NCBI GenBank assembly: GCA_944320485.1 | Contig: CALUHQ010000034.1 | Location: 1-39,265 of the forward strand | Source: Candidatus Methanomethylophilaceae archaeon | GTDB lineage: Archaea; Thermoplasmatota; Thermoplasmata; Methanomassiliicoccales; Methanomethylophilaceae | Length of the DNA: 39,265 nt | Direction: 5' to 3' | In this document: in pieces, positions 8,342 to 15,546 of the stretch | How positions within the stretch are numbered: the stretch's first letter is position 1 | Layout of the letters: every line of letters begins with the position of its first letter | Notes under the pieces: generated by a model | Told to the model about the DNA's origin: nothing | The model's input: only the letters and a program-made list of their open reading frames with translations | The model's database searches: none | Program-made: the position numbers and the translations under genes

Positions 8342-10012
8342 ATGAAAGGAACGAAGGCACTCGTCACGATGCTCGAGAGGAAGGGCGTCGACATAATTTT
8401 CGGATACCCGGGCGGAAGCGTCATCCCGATCTACGACGAGCTATACGACTCCAACCTCAGGCACATCCTCGTCAGGCACGAGCAGTGCGCGGCCCACATG
8501 GCGGACGGGTTCGCCAGGGCGTCCGGGAGGCCCGGGGTCTGTCTGTCCACCAGCGGACCGGGTGCGACCAACATGGTCACCGGGGTGGCCACGGCCTTCG
8601 CGGACTCGGTCCCGATGATCGCCCTGACGGGGCAGGTCGGCACCGGCTCGCTCGGCCTCGGAGCCTTCCAGGAGGTCGACGCCTACAGTCTCCTGATGCC
8701 GATCACCAAGCACAACTACAGGGTCCTGGACATCAACAGGCTGCCCCATGCCATCAAGGAGGCCTGGGAGCTGTGCCAGACCGGGCGTCCCGGGCCGGTG
8801 CACATCGACCTCCCGGTCGACCAGATGAACGGCGACATGGACGAGAGGTACCTGGACGAGGAGTACGGCATCAAGCCCCTGTGCGAGGACCTCTCCGACT
8901 TCGAGGAGGCCGTCCAGTGGATCAGGGCCGCGAAGCGCCCCGTCATACTTGTCGGGGGAGGGGCCGTCGGAGCATGCGACGAGGTCATGGAGCTGTCCCA
9001 GCTCCTCCAGGCCCCCGTGGACACGACCCTGATGAGCATGGGCGTCGTCCCGTCGACCTACGATCTCTGCATGGGCCCCCTCGGGATGCACGGCAGGATG
9101 TCCGCTCTCCACGCCATGAACGAGGCGGACCTGATCATCTCGATCGGCAGCAGGTTCTCGGACAGGACCTACAGCCAGAGGAGCCGCATGAGGAGCCCGG
9201 ACGGCAAGGTCGTCCACATAGACCTGGATGCCACGGAGTTCAACAAGCACAAGCACCCCGCGGCCAACCTCCAGTGCGATTCGAAGAAGGCCGTCCGCAT
9301 GCTGATCGACGCCCTGAGGCCCTCGTACGCCCCCAACACCGAATGGTCCGACAGGGCCAGGATGTTCAAGGGACACTGCGCATGCGACCCGGACTTCGAC
9401 ATCACGCCGATCGTGCCCCAGAAGGTCATGCACGAGATCAACAAGGTCATCGGCGACGACACGATAGTCACCACCGACGTCGGACAGAACCAGATGTGGG
9501 CGATGCACTACCTGGACATCGAGAAGCCCCGCAGGTTCCTGTCCTCGGGGACGTTCGGGACCATGGGGTATGGGCTCCCCGCGGCCATCGGGGCCAAGGC
9601 CGCCAAACCGGACATGAACGTCATGGCGATCACCGGCGACGGGGGGCTCCAGATGGTCATGCAGGAGCTGGCAACCTCCCTCGCCGAGGACCTGCCCGTC
9701 ACCGTGGTGCTGCTGAACAACGGCACCCTCGGCATGGTCAGGCAGTGGCAGAAGCTGTTCTGGAACGAGAGGTACTCCGCCACCACGCTGAGGTGCGACC
9801 CCGACTTCGTCAAGCTGGCCGAGTCGTTCGGTGCCAAGGGGATACGCGTGGAGAAACCGGGGGAGATCGCCGACGCCCTCAAGGAGGCCCGCGACTGCGG
9901 CAGGACATGCATAGTGGACATCACCGTCGACCCCGACGAGCACGTGCTCCCCATGATCCCGGCGGACCCCAAGGAGGACATCGTCATGGGCCGTTGCGGG
10001 TTCAGGATCTGA
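8342..10012 (+). CDS. ilvB: acetohydroxyacid synthase catalytic subunit, copy 2 (canonical)
   Basis: The 556-residue enzyme makes 2-acetolactate from two pyruvates, and 2-aceto-2-hydroxybutyrate from pyruvate plus 2-ketobutyrate, for Val/Leu/Ile. Motifs are the catalytic Glu47 in VRHEQCAAHMADGFAR, the GAFQEVDAYSLLMP segment, the ThDP motif GDGGLQMV followed about 27 residues later by NN, and GMVRQWQ with the substrate-selecting Trp469. It aligns without large gaps to copy 1, including the start MxGTKAL and the linker QKVMHEINK, so the pair is a tandem duplication. An in-frame TTG two codons earlier is rejected in favour of the ATG after AAGG. The partner ilvC lies 21 kb away; no small regulatory subunit is in the window. 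Confidence 0.93.
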   Translation: MKGTKALVTMLERKGVDIIFGYPGGSVIPIYDELYDSNLRHILVRHEQCAAHMADGFARASGRPGVCLSTSGPGATNMVTGVATAFADSVPMIALTGQVGTGSLGLGAFQEVDAYSLLMPITKHNYRVLDINRLPHAIKEAWELCQTGRPGPVHIDLPVDQMNGDMDERYLDEEYGIKPLCEDLSDFEEAVQWIRAAKRPVILVGGGAVGACDEVMELSQLLQAPVDTTLMSMGVVPSTYDLCMGPLGMHGRMSALHAMNEADLIISIGSRFSDRTYSQRSRMRSPDGKVVHIDLDATEFNKHKHPAANLQCDSKKAVRMLIDALRPSYAPNTEWSDRARMFKGHCACDPDFDITPIVPQKVMHEINKVIGDDTIVTTDVGQNQMWAMHYLDIEKPRRFLSSGTFGTMGYGLPAAIGAKAAKPDMNVMAITGDGGLQMVMQELATSLAEDLPVTVVLLNNGTLGMVRQWQKLFWNERYSATTLRCDPDFVKLAESFGAKGIRVEKPGEIADALKEARDCGRTCIVDITVDPDEHVLPMIPADPKEDIVMGRCGFRI

Positions 10013-10079
10013 GCCGCCGGCCGGCGACTGGTGCGGGCGGACCATTACCACGGTCCCTCCGTGCCCTCCGCACGAAGAT

Positions 10080-10087
10080 TTTATTAC
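10080..10087 (+). promoter_or_regulatory. TATA box for cca
   Basis: TTTATTAC is centred 25 bp before the ATG at 10108 and predicts a leaderless transcript. Confidence 0.5.
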
Positions 10088-10107
10088 GTGCGGTCAATCG
10101 CGAGAGC

Positions 10108-11439
10108 ATGGACCTCGAACAGACCGTTCTGGAAAGGATAGTCCCCCCGTGCGATGTCGTCGCATCCATACAGGAGCGCGCGGACCGTCTCAAGGGCATC
10201 GTGGAGGACTACATAGCGTCCCACGGGATCGATGTCGAGGCCAAGTTCGCAGGGTCGTTCTCAAAGGGGACGTTCCTGTCGGACCCCGATCTGGACCTCT
10301 TCCTCATGTTCCCGTGCAGCGTGCCGGAGGCGGACCTCAAGCGTATCGGCCTCCAGGCCGGCGAGGACATCCTCCACGGGGAGCGCATGTTCTCGGACCA
10401 CCCTTACACGCGCGGCAGGTTCGAGGGGCTCGATGTGGACATGGTGCCATGCTACCGCATCGACAGCACGGAGCATCTCAAGAGCGCGGTGGACCGCACC
10501 CCGTTCCACACGGACTTCATCAACTCCCATCTGGACGATGCCGGCAGGAACCAGGTCCGTCTGCTCAAGAGGTTCATGAAGGGTATCGGGACCTACGGCG
10601 CGGAGCAGGACTCCCGCGGTTTCTCGGGGTACCTGTGCGAGCTGCTGGTCGTGAAGTACGGGACGTTCCGCGGCGTCCTGGAGGCGGCCGACCGCTGGAA
10701 GGACGGGACAGTCGTGGCCATCGAGGGCAGGGGCCCAAAGATCGACGCCCCGCTGGTGGTCTACGACCCGGTGGACCCGAAGAGGAACGTGGCATCCGCG
10801 GTCCACGTCGACACGCTCTCGCTGTTCATCCATGCCGCCAGGTCGTATCTGGCGGAGCCGAGGATGGAGTTCTTCTTCCCCCATCCCGTGTCTCCGCTCA
10901 CACGTGACGAGCTATCCGGACTGGCCGACACCCATGGCACACGTCTGATTTCGGTGAGGTTCGTCAGACCCGACGGCATCGATGACAACCTGCAGTCGCA
11001 ACTATGGAAGACCCAGTACGCCATCGGCAGAAAGCTCGATGATTTCGGGTTCAATGTCCTCAGAGGGGTGCATTCCATGGACGAGGAGCACATGTCGGTG
11101 GCCTTCGAGGTGGAGACTGACCGTGTGCCGGCATCGCACAAGCACTATGGGCCGCCGGTATCTGTCACCAACTCATCGTTCCTGGACAAGTGGAGGGGCA
11201 ATCCTCTCGGCGAGCCCTTCATAGAGGACGGCAGATGGGTCGTCATCGCACCGAGGCAGTATTCCATCGCATCGGAGATGCTCGCCAGAGAGGTTCCGAT
11301 GGCCGGCATAGGGAGGGAGATAGACATCTCCACAATGGTCATCATGGATCACGATTCGACGTTGGATACGCTCGATCCGGTGATGTTGACATCCCTTCTC
11401 TCTCCAAAGATGCCGTGGGAGAACCGATGGGGCCTTTGA
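10108..11439 (+). CDS. cca: CCA-adding tRNA nucleotidyltransferase (archaeal class I)
   Basis: This 443-residue enzyme builds and repairs the 3' CCA end of tRNAs without a nucleic acid template. The nucleotidyltransferase signature is clear: FAGSFSKGT (about residues 47-55), then DPDLDLFLMF with the metal ligands Asp61 and Asp63, and a third acidic residue in GLDVDMVPCYRI near residue 110. Central and C-terminal tRNA-binding regions follow. The length fits the archaeal class I family (about 440). It starts at ATG 10108, 25 bp after a TATA box. It sits just before tRNA-Pro, whose gene does not encode CCA, so this enzyme is required to finish that tRNA. Confidence 0.93.
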   Translation: MDLEQTVLERIVPPCDVVASIQERADRLKGIVEDYIASHGIDVEAKFAGSFSKGTFLSDPDLDLFLMFPCSVPEADLKRIGLQAGEDILHGERMFSDHPYTRGRFEGLDVDMVPCYRIDSTEHLKSAVDRTPFHTDFINSHLDDAGRNQVRLLKRFMKGIGTYGAEQDSRGFSGYLCELLVVKYGTFRGVLEAADRWKDGTVVAIEGRGPKIDAPLVVYDPVDPKRNVASAVHVDTLSLFIHAARSYLAEPRMEFFFPHPVSPLTRDELSGLADTHGTRLISVRFVRPDGIDDNLQSQLWKTQYAIGRKLDDFGFNVLRGVHSMDEEHMSVAFEVETDRVPASHKHYGPPVSVTNSSFLDKWRGNPLGEPFIEDGRWVVIAPRQYSIASEMLAREVPMAGIGREIDISTMVIMDHDSTLDTLDPVMLTSLLSPKMPWENRWGL

Positions 11440-11446
11440 CGGAGAG

Positions 11447-11456
11447 GCTTTAATAG
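11447..11456 (+). promoter_or_regulatory. TATA box for tRNA-Pro
   Basis: GCTTTAATAG is centred about 28 bp before the first base of the tRNA, so transcription would start at or next to the mature 5' end. Confidence 0.5.
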
Positions 11457-11479
11457 CACCGCCCGATACGAGTCGCAGT

Positions 11480-11552
11480 GGGCCTGTGGGCTAGCTTGGT
11501 ATACTTGTGGCTTTGGGAGCCATTGACTCCGGTTCAAATCCGGGCAGGCCCA
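11480..11552 (+). tRNA. tRNA-Pro (anticodon UGG)
   Basis: The 73-nt cloverleaf has a perfect 7-bp acceptor (GGGCCTG/CAGGCCC), an anticodon stem GTGGC/GCCAT with loop TTTGGGA (anticodon TGG at 11514-11516, G37), and a T arm TCCGG-TTCAAAT-CCGGG. The discriminator is A, and CCA is not encoded. No intron is seen. The D stem is weak: G10-T25 wobble, G11-C24, and a C12/A23 mismatch. The call is otherwise clean. Confidence 0.93.
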
Positions 11553-11740
11553 CTCCGTTCAGTTCATGGCGATGCCCAGCGTATCATACCCGATACTCAC
11601 AGGCATCTTGAATCTCCGGGCCTTTACCGAGAGGTCGTAGAACATACGGACGATTCAACATGGGTTTTCGCTGTGTGTGGGAATGTGCCAGGCATCCGAA
11701 TCCAGCTTTCGAGATTCGCCGTACCCCCTCTGAAACCCCA

Positions 11741-11749
11741 ATAAAATAC
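11741..11749 (+). promoter_or_regulatory. TATA box for the 11768 gene
   Basis: ATAAAATAC is centred about 23 bp before the ATG at 11768, consistent with a leaderless transcript. The rest of the 215-bp gap after the tRNA shows nothing else recognisable. Confidence 0.45.
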
Positions 11750-11767
11750 TCCACAAATCAGATACCA

Positions 11768-12583
11768 ATGGGCGCATCAGAAGCTGACATGATCGATGTG
11801 ATGGAGAAGGCGGTGTCGGAGCTGGATGACGTTCTCGGCGACAGGGTGTCAGCCATGGTCATCTCGGGATCTATGATCCCCCCTCGGAGAGGGGTGAGGA
11901 CGCAGGAGGGCCCCCAGTTCCTCACATCCAGGGTTCTGGTGTCGCCGATGGTCAGGGTGCTGGGATACACCGATGTGACGCTCATACGTCGGGAGATCGA
12001 GCACATACCCGGATTGGTCATAGCGACCGTTCCCGTGAACCATCCGCTGTCTGATGCAGTCGGGTCAGTGCTGGGGGCGATGCACCGCGAGGGTATACCC
12101 ACCGGTGTAGCCACGGACGGTATGAGGTGGATGTTGGCAGAGACGGAGAGGGGAAGGTCCCGGGTCGTCTGCATGTCCGACCTCAGGCCGTATTACATAG
12201 AGGCCCTGGACCGCAGGAGATTCAGGGTCGCTGTGATGGAGGACCGCAGGAACCTCATGCTGTTCTCCCATCTGTTCTCGAACCCTTCAGCATCTCCCCT
12301 GTCCGCAGGGCGGTCCGTCGGGGGACCCGATCCCGGCGTCCTCGACGACCGACGAGTAGAGCCTGTACCCGCCTGCGAGGTGGCTGCACTCGTAGCCGTT
12401 CTGCATGAGGATCCTCCCTGCGATGTAGCTGCGCAGGGCGCTGTGGCATATCAGGCGCACATGAACGTCCCTGGGGATCTCGGACATCCTCTCGCGGATG
12501 CAGTCCACGGGGATGTTGACCGACCCCTGCAGGTGCCCGCGGGCGTACTCCTCCGGGCTGCGCACGTCCACGAAGAGGGATGA
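11768..12583 (+). CDS. orphan protein resembling the type I restriction HsdR N-terminal fold; 3' end antisense to its neighbour
   Basis: The first 172 residues or so (to about 12285) look like a real protein. Order and spacing recall the HsdR-N/PD-(D/E)XK fold: SPMVRVLGY, a central strand GLVIATVPVN where an active nuclease would carry ExK, an HPLSDAVGSVLGAMHREGI helix, then GVATDGMRWML. If the resemblance holds, the nuclease residues are gone. After about 12286 the frame runs on to 12583 entirely antisense to the rhodanese end of the convergent CoA-disulfide reductase. That tail is compositionally an antisense shadow, so the native stop may be lost or the gene truncated. The start is set by a TATA box about 23 bp upstream. 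Function unknown. Confidence 0.5.
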   Translation: MGASEADMIDVMEKAVSELDDVLGDRVSAMVISGSMIPPRRGVRTQEGPQFLTSRVLVSPMVRVLGYTDVTLIRREIEHIPGLVIATVPVNHPLSDAVGSVLGAMHREGIPTGVATDGMRWMLAETERGRSRVVCMSDLRPYYIEALDRRRFRVAVMEDRRNLMLFSHLFSNPSASPLSAGRSVGGPDPGVLDDRRVEPVPACEVAALVAVLHEDPPCDVAAQGAVAYQAHMNVPGDLGHPLADAVHGDVDRPLQVPAGVLLRAAHVHEEG

Positions 12584-13984
12584 CGGGTCTTTCGCGATCT
12601 CGGCGACATCGTCCCAGAAGAACTGCCTGATCCTGCCGGATACGACGTTGTCTATGACGAACCCCGCCATGTTCACGGGGTCCTTGGCGGAGGAGTACGG
12701 CGGGGCGTACGCCAGGTCCAGCTCCTCCAGGAGCCTGTAGTCGCCGCCGGCGCGGATGGCGGTCGCGATGACGTCTATGCGCTTGTCGGCCCCCTCGTAC
12801 CCCACGATCTGGGCCCCGAGAATCCTGCCGGTACCTTTCTCGAACAGCGTCTTCACCGACATGTTCCTGGCGCCTGGATAGTACGTCGCGTGGGATGCGG
12901 AGTAGGTGTAGACCTTGTCGTAGTCGATGCCTGCGGCCTTCGCCGTCTTCTCGTTCAGACCGGTGGTCGCCACGGTCATGTCGAAGACCTTGATGACCGA
13001 CGAGCCCTGCGGCCCCCTGTCCTCGCTCCCGATGCCGCAGATGTTGTCCGCGGTTATGCGGCCCTGCCTGTTGGCGGGCCCAGCCAGAGATATCACCGCG
13101 TCGGTCCCGGACACGAACTCGCGGACCTGGACCGCGTCCCCCACCGCGTAGATGCAGGGGTCGGAGGTGCGCATGTGGGTGTCGGTGACGATGGCGCCCT
13201 TGATCCCCGTCTCGAGTCCCGCGGCGGAGGCCAGGTCGGACTCGGGGACGACTCCCAGTGCGACGACGGCCATGTCGGCCTCCAGCACGCGTCCGCTCCT
13301 CAGCATGACCCTGAGGCGGTCCCCGCCGCCCTCGAATCCGGTCACTGCCTCGGAGAGGAGCAGCTCCACGCCGTTCGCCCTCAGGCAGTGGTGGACGTCT
13401 GCAGCCATGTCCCTGTCCAGCGGCGGAAGCACGTGGTCCGGGCGCTGGACCAGGGTGACCCTGACGCCCATGTGCACGAGGTTCTCGGCCACCTCCAGCC
13501 CTATGTACCCTCCTCCGGCCACAACCGCATGCGTCGGCTTCCTCCCGACGACGAACCCGCGCATCGCCAGGGTGTCCTCCACTGTGCGCAGTGTCATGAC
13601 CCTGGGGTCGTCCGTGCCGGGCATGTCGGGCACCAGGGCCCTGGCCCCGGGGGAGAGGACCAGGACGTCGTAGGGCTCGTCGTACTCGGTCCCGTCATCC
13701 AGCCTCCTCACCCTCACGGTCTTCGAGGCGCGGTCGATGGACACGGCCTCGTTCCTGACCCTGACGTCTATGTCGAAGCGGCTCCTGAAGGATCCCGGGG
13801 TCTGCAGCGTCAGCCTGTCCTCGTCCGCGATGACGCCGCCCACGTAGTACGGCAGCCCGCAGTTCGCGTACGAGACGAACCTCGTGCGTTCCAGGATGAC
13901 GATCTCCGCATCCTCGTCCAGCCTCCTGAGCCTGGCGGCGGTGGAGGCACCTCCGGCGACGCCTCCCACGATAACTACCTTCAT
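12287..13984 (-). CDS. CoA-disulfide reductase-rhodanese fusion (NAD(P)H oxidoreductase)
   Basis: The 565-residue flavoprotein has an FAD Rossmann motif at its start (VVIVGGVAGGASTAARLRRL), the single redox Cys42 of the CoA-disulfide reductase/Nox group in SYANCGLPYYVGG, a second nucleotide-binding motif (VVAGGGYIGLEVAENL) and the FAD-ribityl segment IYAVGDAVQV. From about residue 455 a rhodanese domain follows (LFVDVRSPEEYARGHL, then LICHSALRSY with active Cys near 513). Such fusions reduce CoA-disulfides, persulfides or polysulfides, helping with oxidative or sulfur stress; the physiological substrate is not fixed by sequence. It has its own TATA box and an upstream inverted repeat. The last 297 nt face the open frame of the preceding plus-strand gene. 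Confidence 0.88.
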   Translation of the reverse strand: MKVVIVGGVAGGASTAARLRRLDEDAEIVILERTRFVSYANCGLPYYVGGVIADEDRLTLQTPGSFRSRFDIDVRVRNEAVSIDRASKTVRVRRLDDGTEYDEPYDVLVLSPGARALVPDMPGTDDPRVMTLRTVEDTLAMRGFVVGRKPTHAVVAGGGYIGLEVAENLVHMGVRVTLVQRPDHVLPPLDRDMAADVHHCLRANGVELLLSEAVTGFEGGGDRLRVMLRSGRVLEADMAVVALGVVPESDLASAAGLETGIKGAIVTDTHMRTSDPCIYAVGDAVQVREFVSGTDAVISLAGPANRQGRITADNICGIGSEDRGPQGSSVIKVFDMTVATTGLNEKTAKAAGIDYDKVYTYSASHATYYPGARNMSVKTLFEKGTGRILGAQIVGYEGADKRIDVIATAIRAGGDYRLLEELDLAYAPPYSSAKDPVNMAGFVIDNVVSGRIRQFFWDDVAEIAKDPSSLFVDVRSPEEYARGHLQGSVNIPVDCIRERMSEIPRDVHVRLICHSALRSYIAGRILMQNGYECSHLAGGYRLYSSVVEDAGIGSPDGPPCGQGRC

Positions 13985-14004
13985 GCGGGGGAATCGGCGG
14001 GTCC

Positions 14005-14013
14005 GATAAATAA
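14005..14013 (-). promoter_or_regulatory. TATA box for the CoA-disulfide reductase
   Basis: The minus strand reads TTATTTATC, about 25 bp upstream of the ATG at 13984, giving a leaderless transcript separate from glpK. Confidence 0.5.
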
Positions 14014-14014
14014 G

Positions 14015-14027
14015 TTAACGGAGTTAA
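14015..14027. promoter_or_regulatory. inverted repeat adjoining the CoA-disulfide reductase TATA box
   Basis: TTAAC and GTTAA flank a 3-nt centre, forming a 13-bp palindromic site directly upstream of the TATA box. A direct repeat of GGTCCG also flanks the region (14000-14005 and 14031-14036). Position suggests an operator; the regulator is unknown. Confidence 0.35.
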
Positions 14028-14037
14028 GTGGGTCCGG

Positions 14038-15546
14038 TCACGGGTCCTGGCCGGTCTCGGACCAGATCCTGGCACACCGGACGGCGCGGGTCCATCCGCG
14101 TATCAGCTCATCGCGCCTGTCTGCCGTCATGTCGGGGACGAACCTCCTGTCGAGCGACCAGTTGGAGCGGAGGTCGTCACGGTCGGTCCAGAACCCGACG
14201 GTGAGCCCCGCCATGTACGCGGTCCCGAGGGCGGTGGACTCTATGCATTTGGGGCGCTCCACCTCCATGCCGGTTATGTCGGCCAGGAACTGGCACAGGA
14301 AGTCGTTGGCGCTGGCTCCGCCGTCCACCTTGATCGAGCGTATGTCCGTGCCGGAGTCTGACCTCATCGCGCCTATGACGTCGTTGGCCTGGAACGCGAT
14401 GGACTCCAGGGCGGCCCGGGCTATGTGCATCTGGTTCGTCGCCCGGGTGAGCCCCATTATGACCCCTCTGGCGTTCTGCACCCAGTACGGCGCCCCCAGG
14501 CCTACGAACGCGGGCACGACGTAGCATCCGCAGGTGTCACCGACGCTCATGGCCATCCGCTCGGTCTCCGCGGACTCCTCGACTATCTGAAGCTCGTCCC
14601 TCAGCCATTGGATCGCGGCGCCCGCTATGTAGATGGAGCCCTCGAGCGCGTAGACCGGGTCCTCCCTCGAGCCCCAGGCGACGGTGGTCAGGAGGCCGTT
14701 GGACGTGACCTTCGCCTCCCGGCCCAGGTTCATCAGCAGGAACCCGCCGGTGCCGAACGTTATCTTGACGTCCCCGTCGTCGAAGCATGTCTGGCCGAAG
14801 AGGGCGGCCTGCTGGTCCCCGAGGGCCGAGGCGATCGGGACGGATATCCCGATGGTGTCCGGGTCGGTGGTGCCGAAGACGTGTCCCGGCGGGAACGGCT
14901 CGGGGAGCATGGCCTCCGGGATGCCGAGGGCGTCCAGCAGGAACGGGTCCCACGAAAGGTCGTGTATGTTGAACATCATCGTGCGGGACGCGTTGGAGTA
15001 GTCCGTGGCGTGGACGGCCCCTCCGGTGAGGTTCCATATTAGCCACGTCTCCACCGTTCCGAACAGTGCGTCGCCTCTCTCAGCCATGTTCCTGGCCCCG
15101 GGGACGTTGTCGAGGATCCATCCGGCCTTGGTCCCGGAGAAGTACGCGTCGACCTGCAGCCCCGTCCTGCGCAGGATCCCGTCGCCCAGTCCATCGTCCC
15201 TGAGGCGATGGCAGACGTCGAACGTCCTGCGGTCCTGCCAGACTATGGCGTTGTGCAGGGGGACGCCTGTCCGCCGGTCCCATATGACGGTCGTCTCCCT
15301 CTGGTTGGTGATCCCCATGGCCACGCATCCGGAGGGGTCGATCCCGGGTCTCGAGAGGCATTCGCGGACGGTCTCCCTGCACAGGGCCCATATCTCGAGG
15401 GCGTCGTGCTCCACCATCCCGTCCCCGGGATAGTGCTGCGTCAGGGGCCGCTGGGACACGGCCACGACCTCCCCTCCGTGGGCGAAGAGCATGCACCTGA
15501 CGCTGGTGGTTCCCGCGTCGACCGCCATTACGTACTTGGATGTCAT
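14038..15546 (-). CDS. glpK: glycerol kinase
   Basis: The 502-residue FGGY-family kinase phosphorylates glycerol to sn-glycerol 3-phosphate with ATP. Recognisable are the N-terminal ATPase motif VMAVDAGTTSVRCMLF, the substrate motif GITNQRETTVIWDRRTG with NAIVWQDRR, the glycerol-site region SGTKAGWIL, the phosphate-binding ITFGTGGFLLMN and the C-terminal KVDGGASANDFLCQF. Length equals bacterial and archaeal GlpK (about 500). Archaeal lipids use glycerol 1-phosphate, so G3P made here is likely catabolic; no G3P dehydrogenase or glycerol facilitator is in the window. Its ATG overlaps the stop of the upstream ATPase by 4 nt (ATGA), so it is probably translated from that operon. Confidence 0.93.
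   Translation of the reverse strand: MTSKYVMAVDAGTTSVRCMLFAHGGEVVAVSQRPLTQHYPGDGMVEHDALEIWALCRETVRECLSRPGIDPSGCVAMGITNQRETTVIWDRRTGVPLHNAIVWQDRRTFDVCHRLRDDGLGDGILRRTGLQVDAYFSGTKAGWILDNVPGARNMAERGDALFGTVETWLIWNLTGGAVHATDYSNASRTMMFNIHDLSWDPFLLDALGIPEAMLPEPFPPGHVFGTTDPDTIGISVPIASALGDQQAALFGQTCFDDGDVKITFGTGGFLLMNLGREAKVTSNGLLTTVAWGSREDPVYALEGSIYIAGAAIQWLRDELQIVEESAETERMAMSVGDTCGCYVVPAFVGLGAPYWVQNARGVIMGLTRATNQMHIARAALESIAFQANDVIGAMRSDSGTDIRSIKVDGGASANDFLCQFLADITGMEVERPKCIESTALGTAYMAGLTVGFWTDRDDLRSNWSLDRRFVPDMTADRRDELIRGWTRAVRCARIWSETGQDP

Noticed and set aside
6586-10012. Gene duplication as an assembly artefact
   Set aside because: The two AHAS copies differ throughout, at first, second and third codon positions, and in the key Trp/Met residue, so they are true paralogues.
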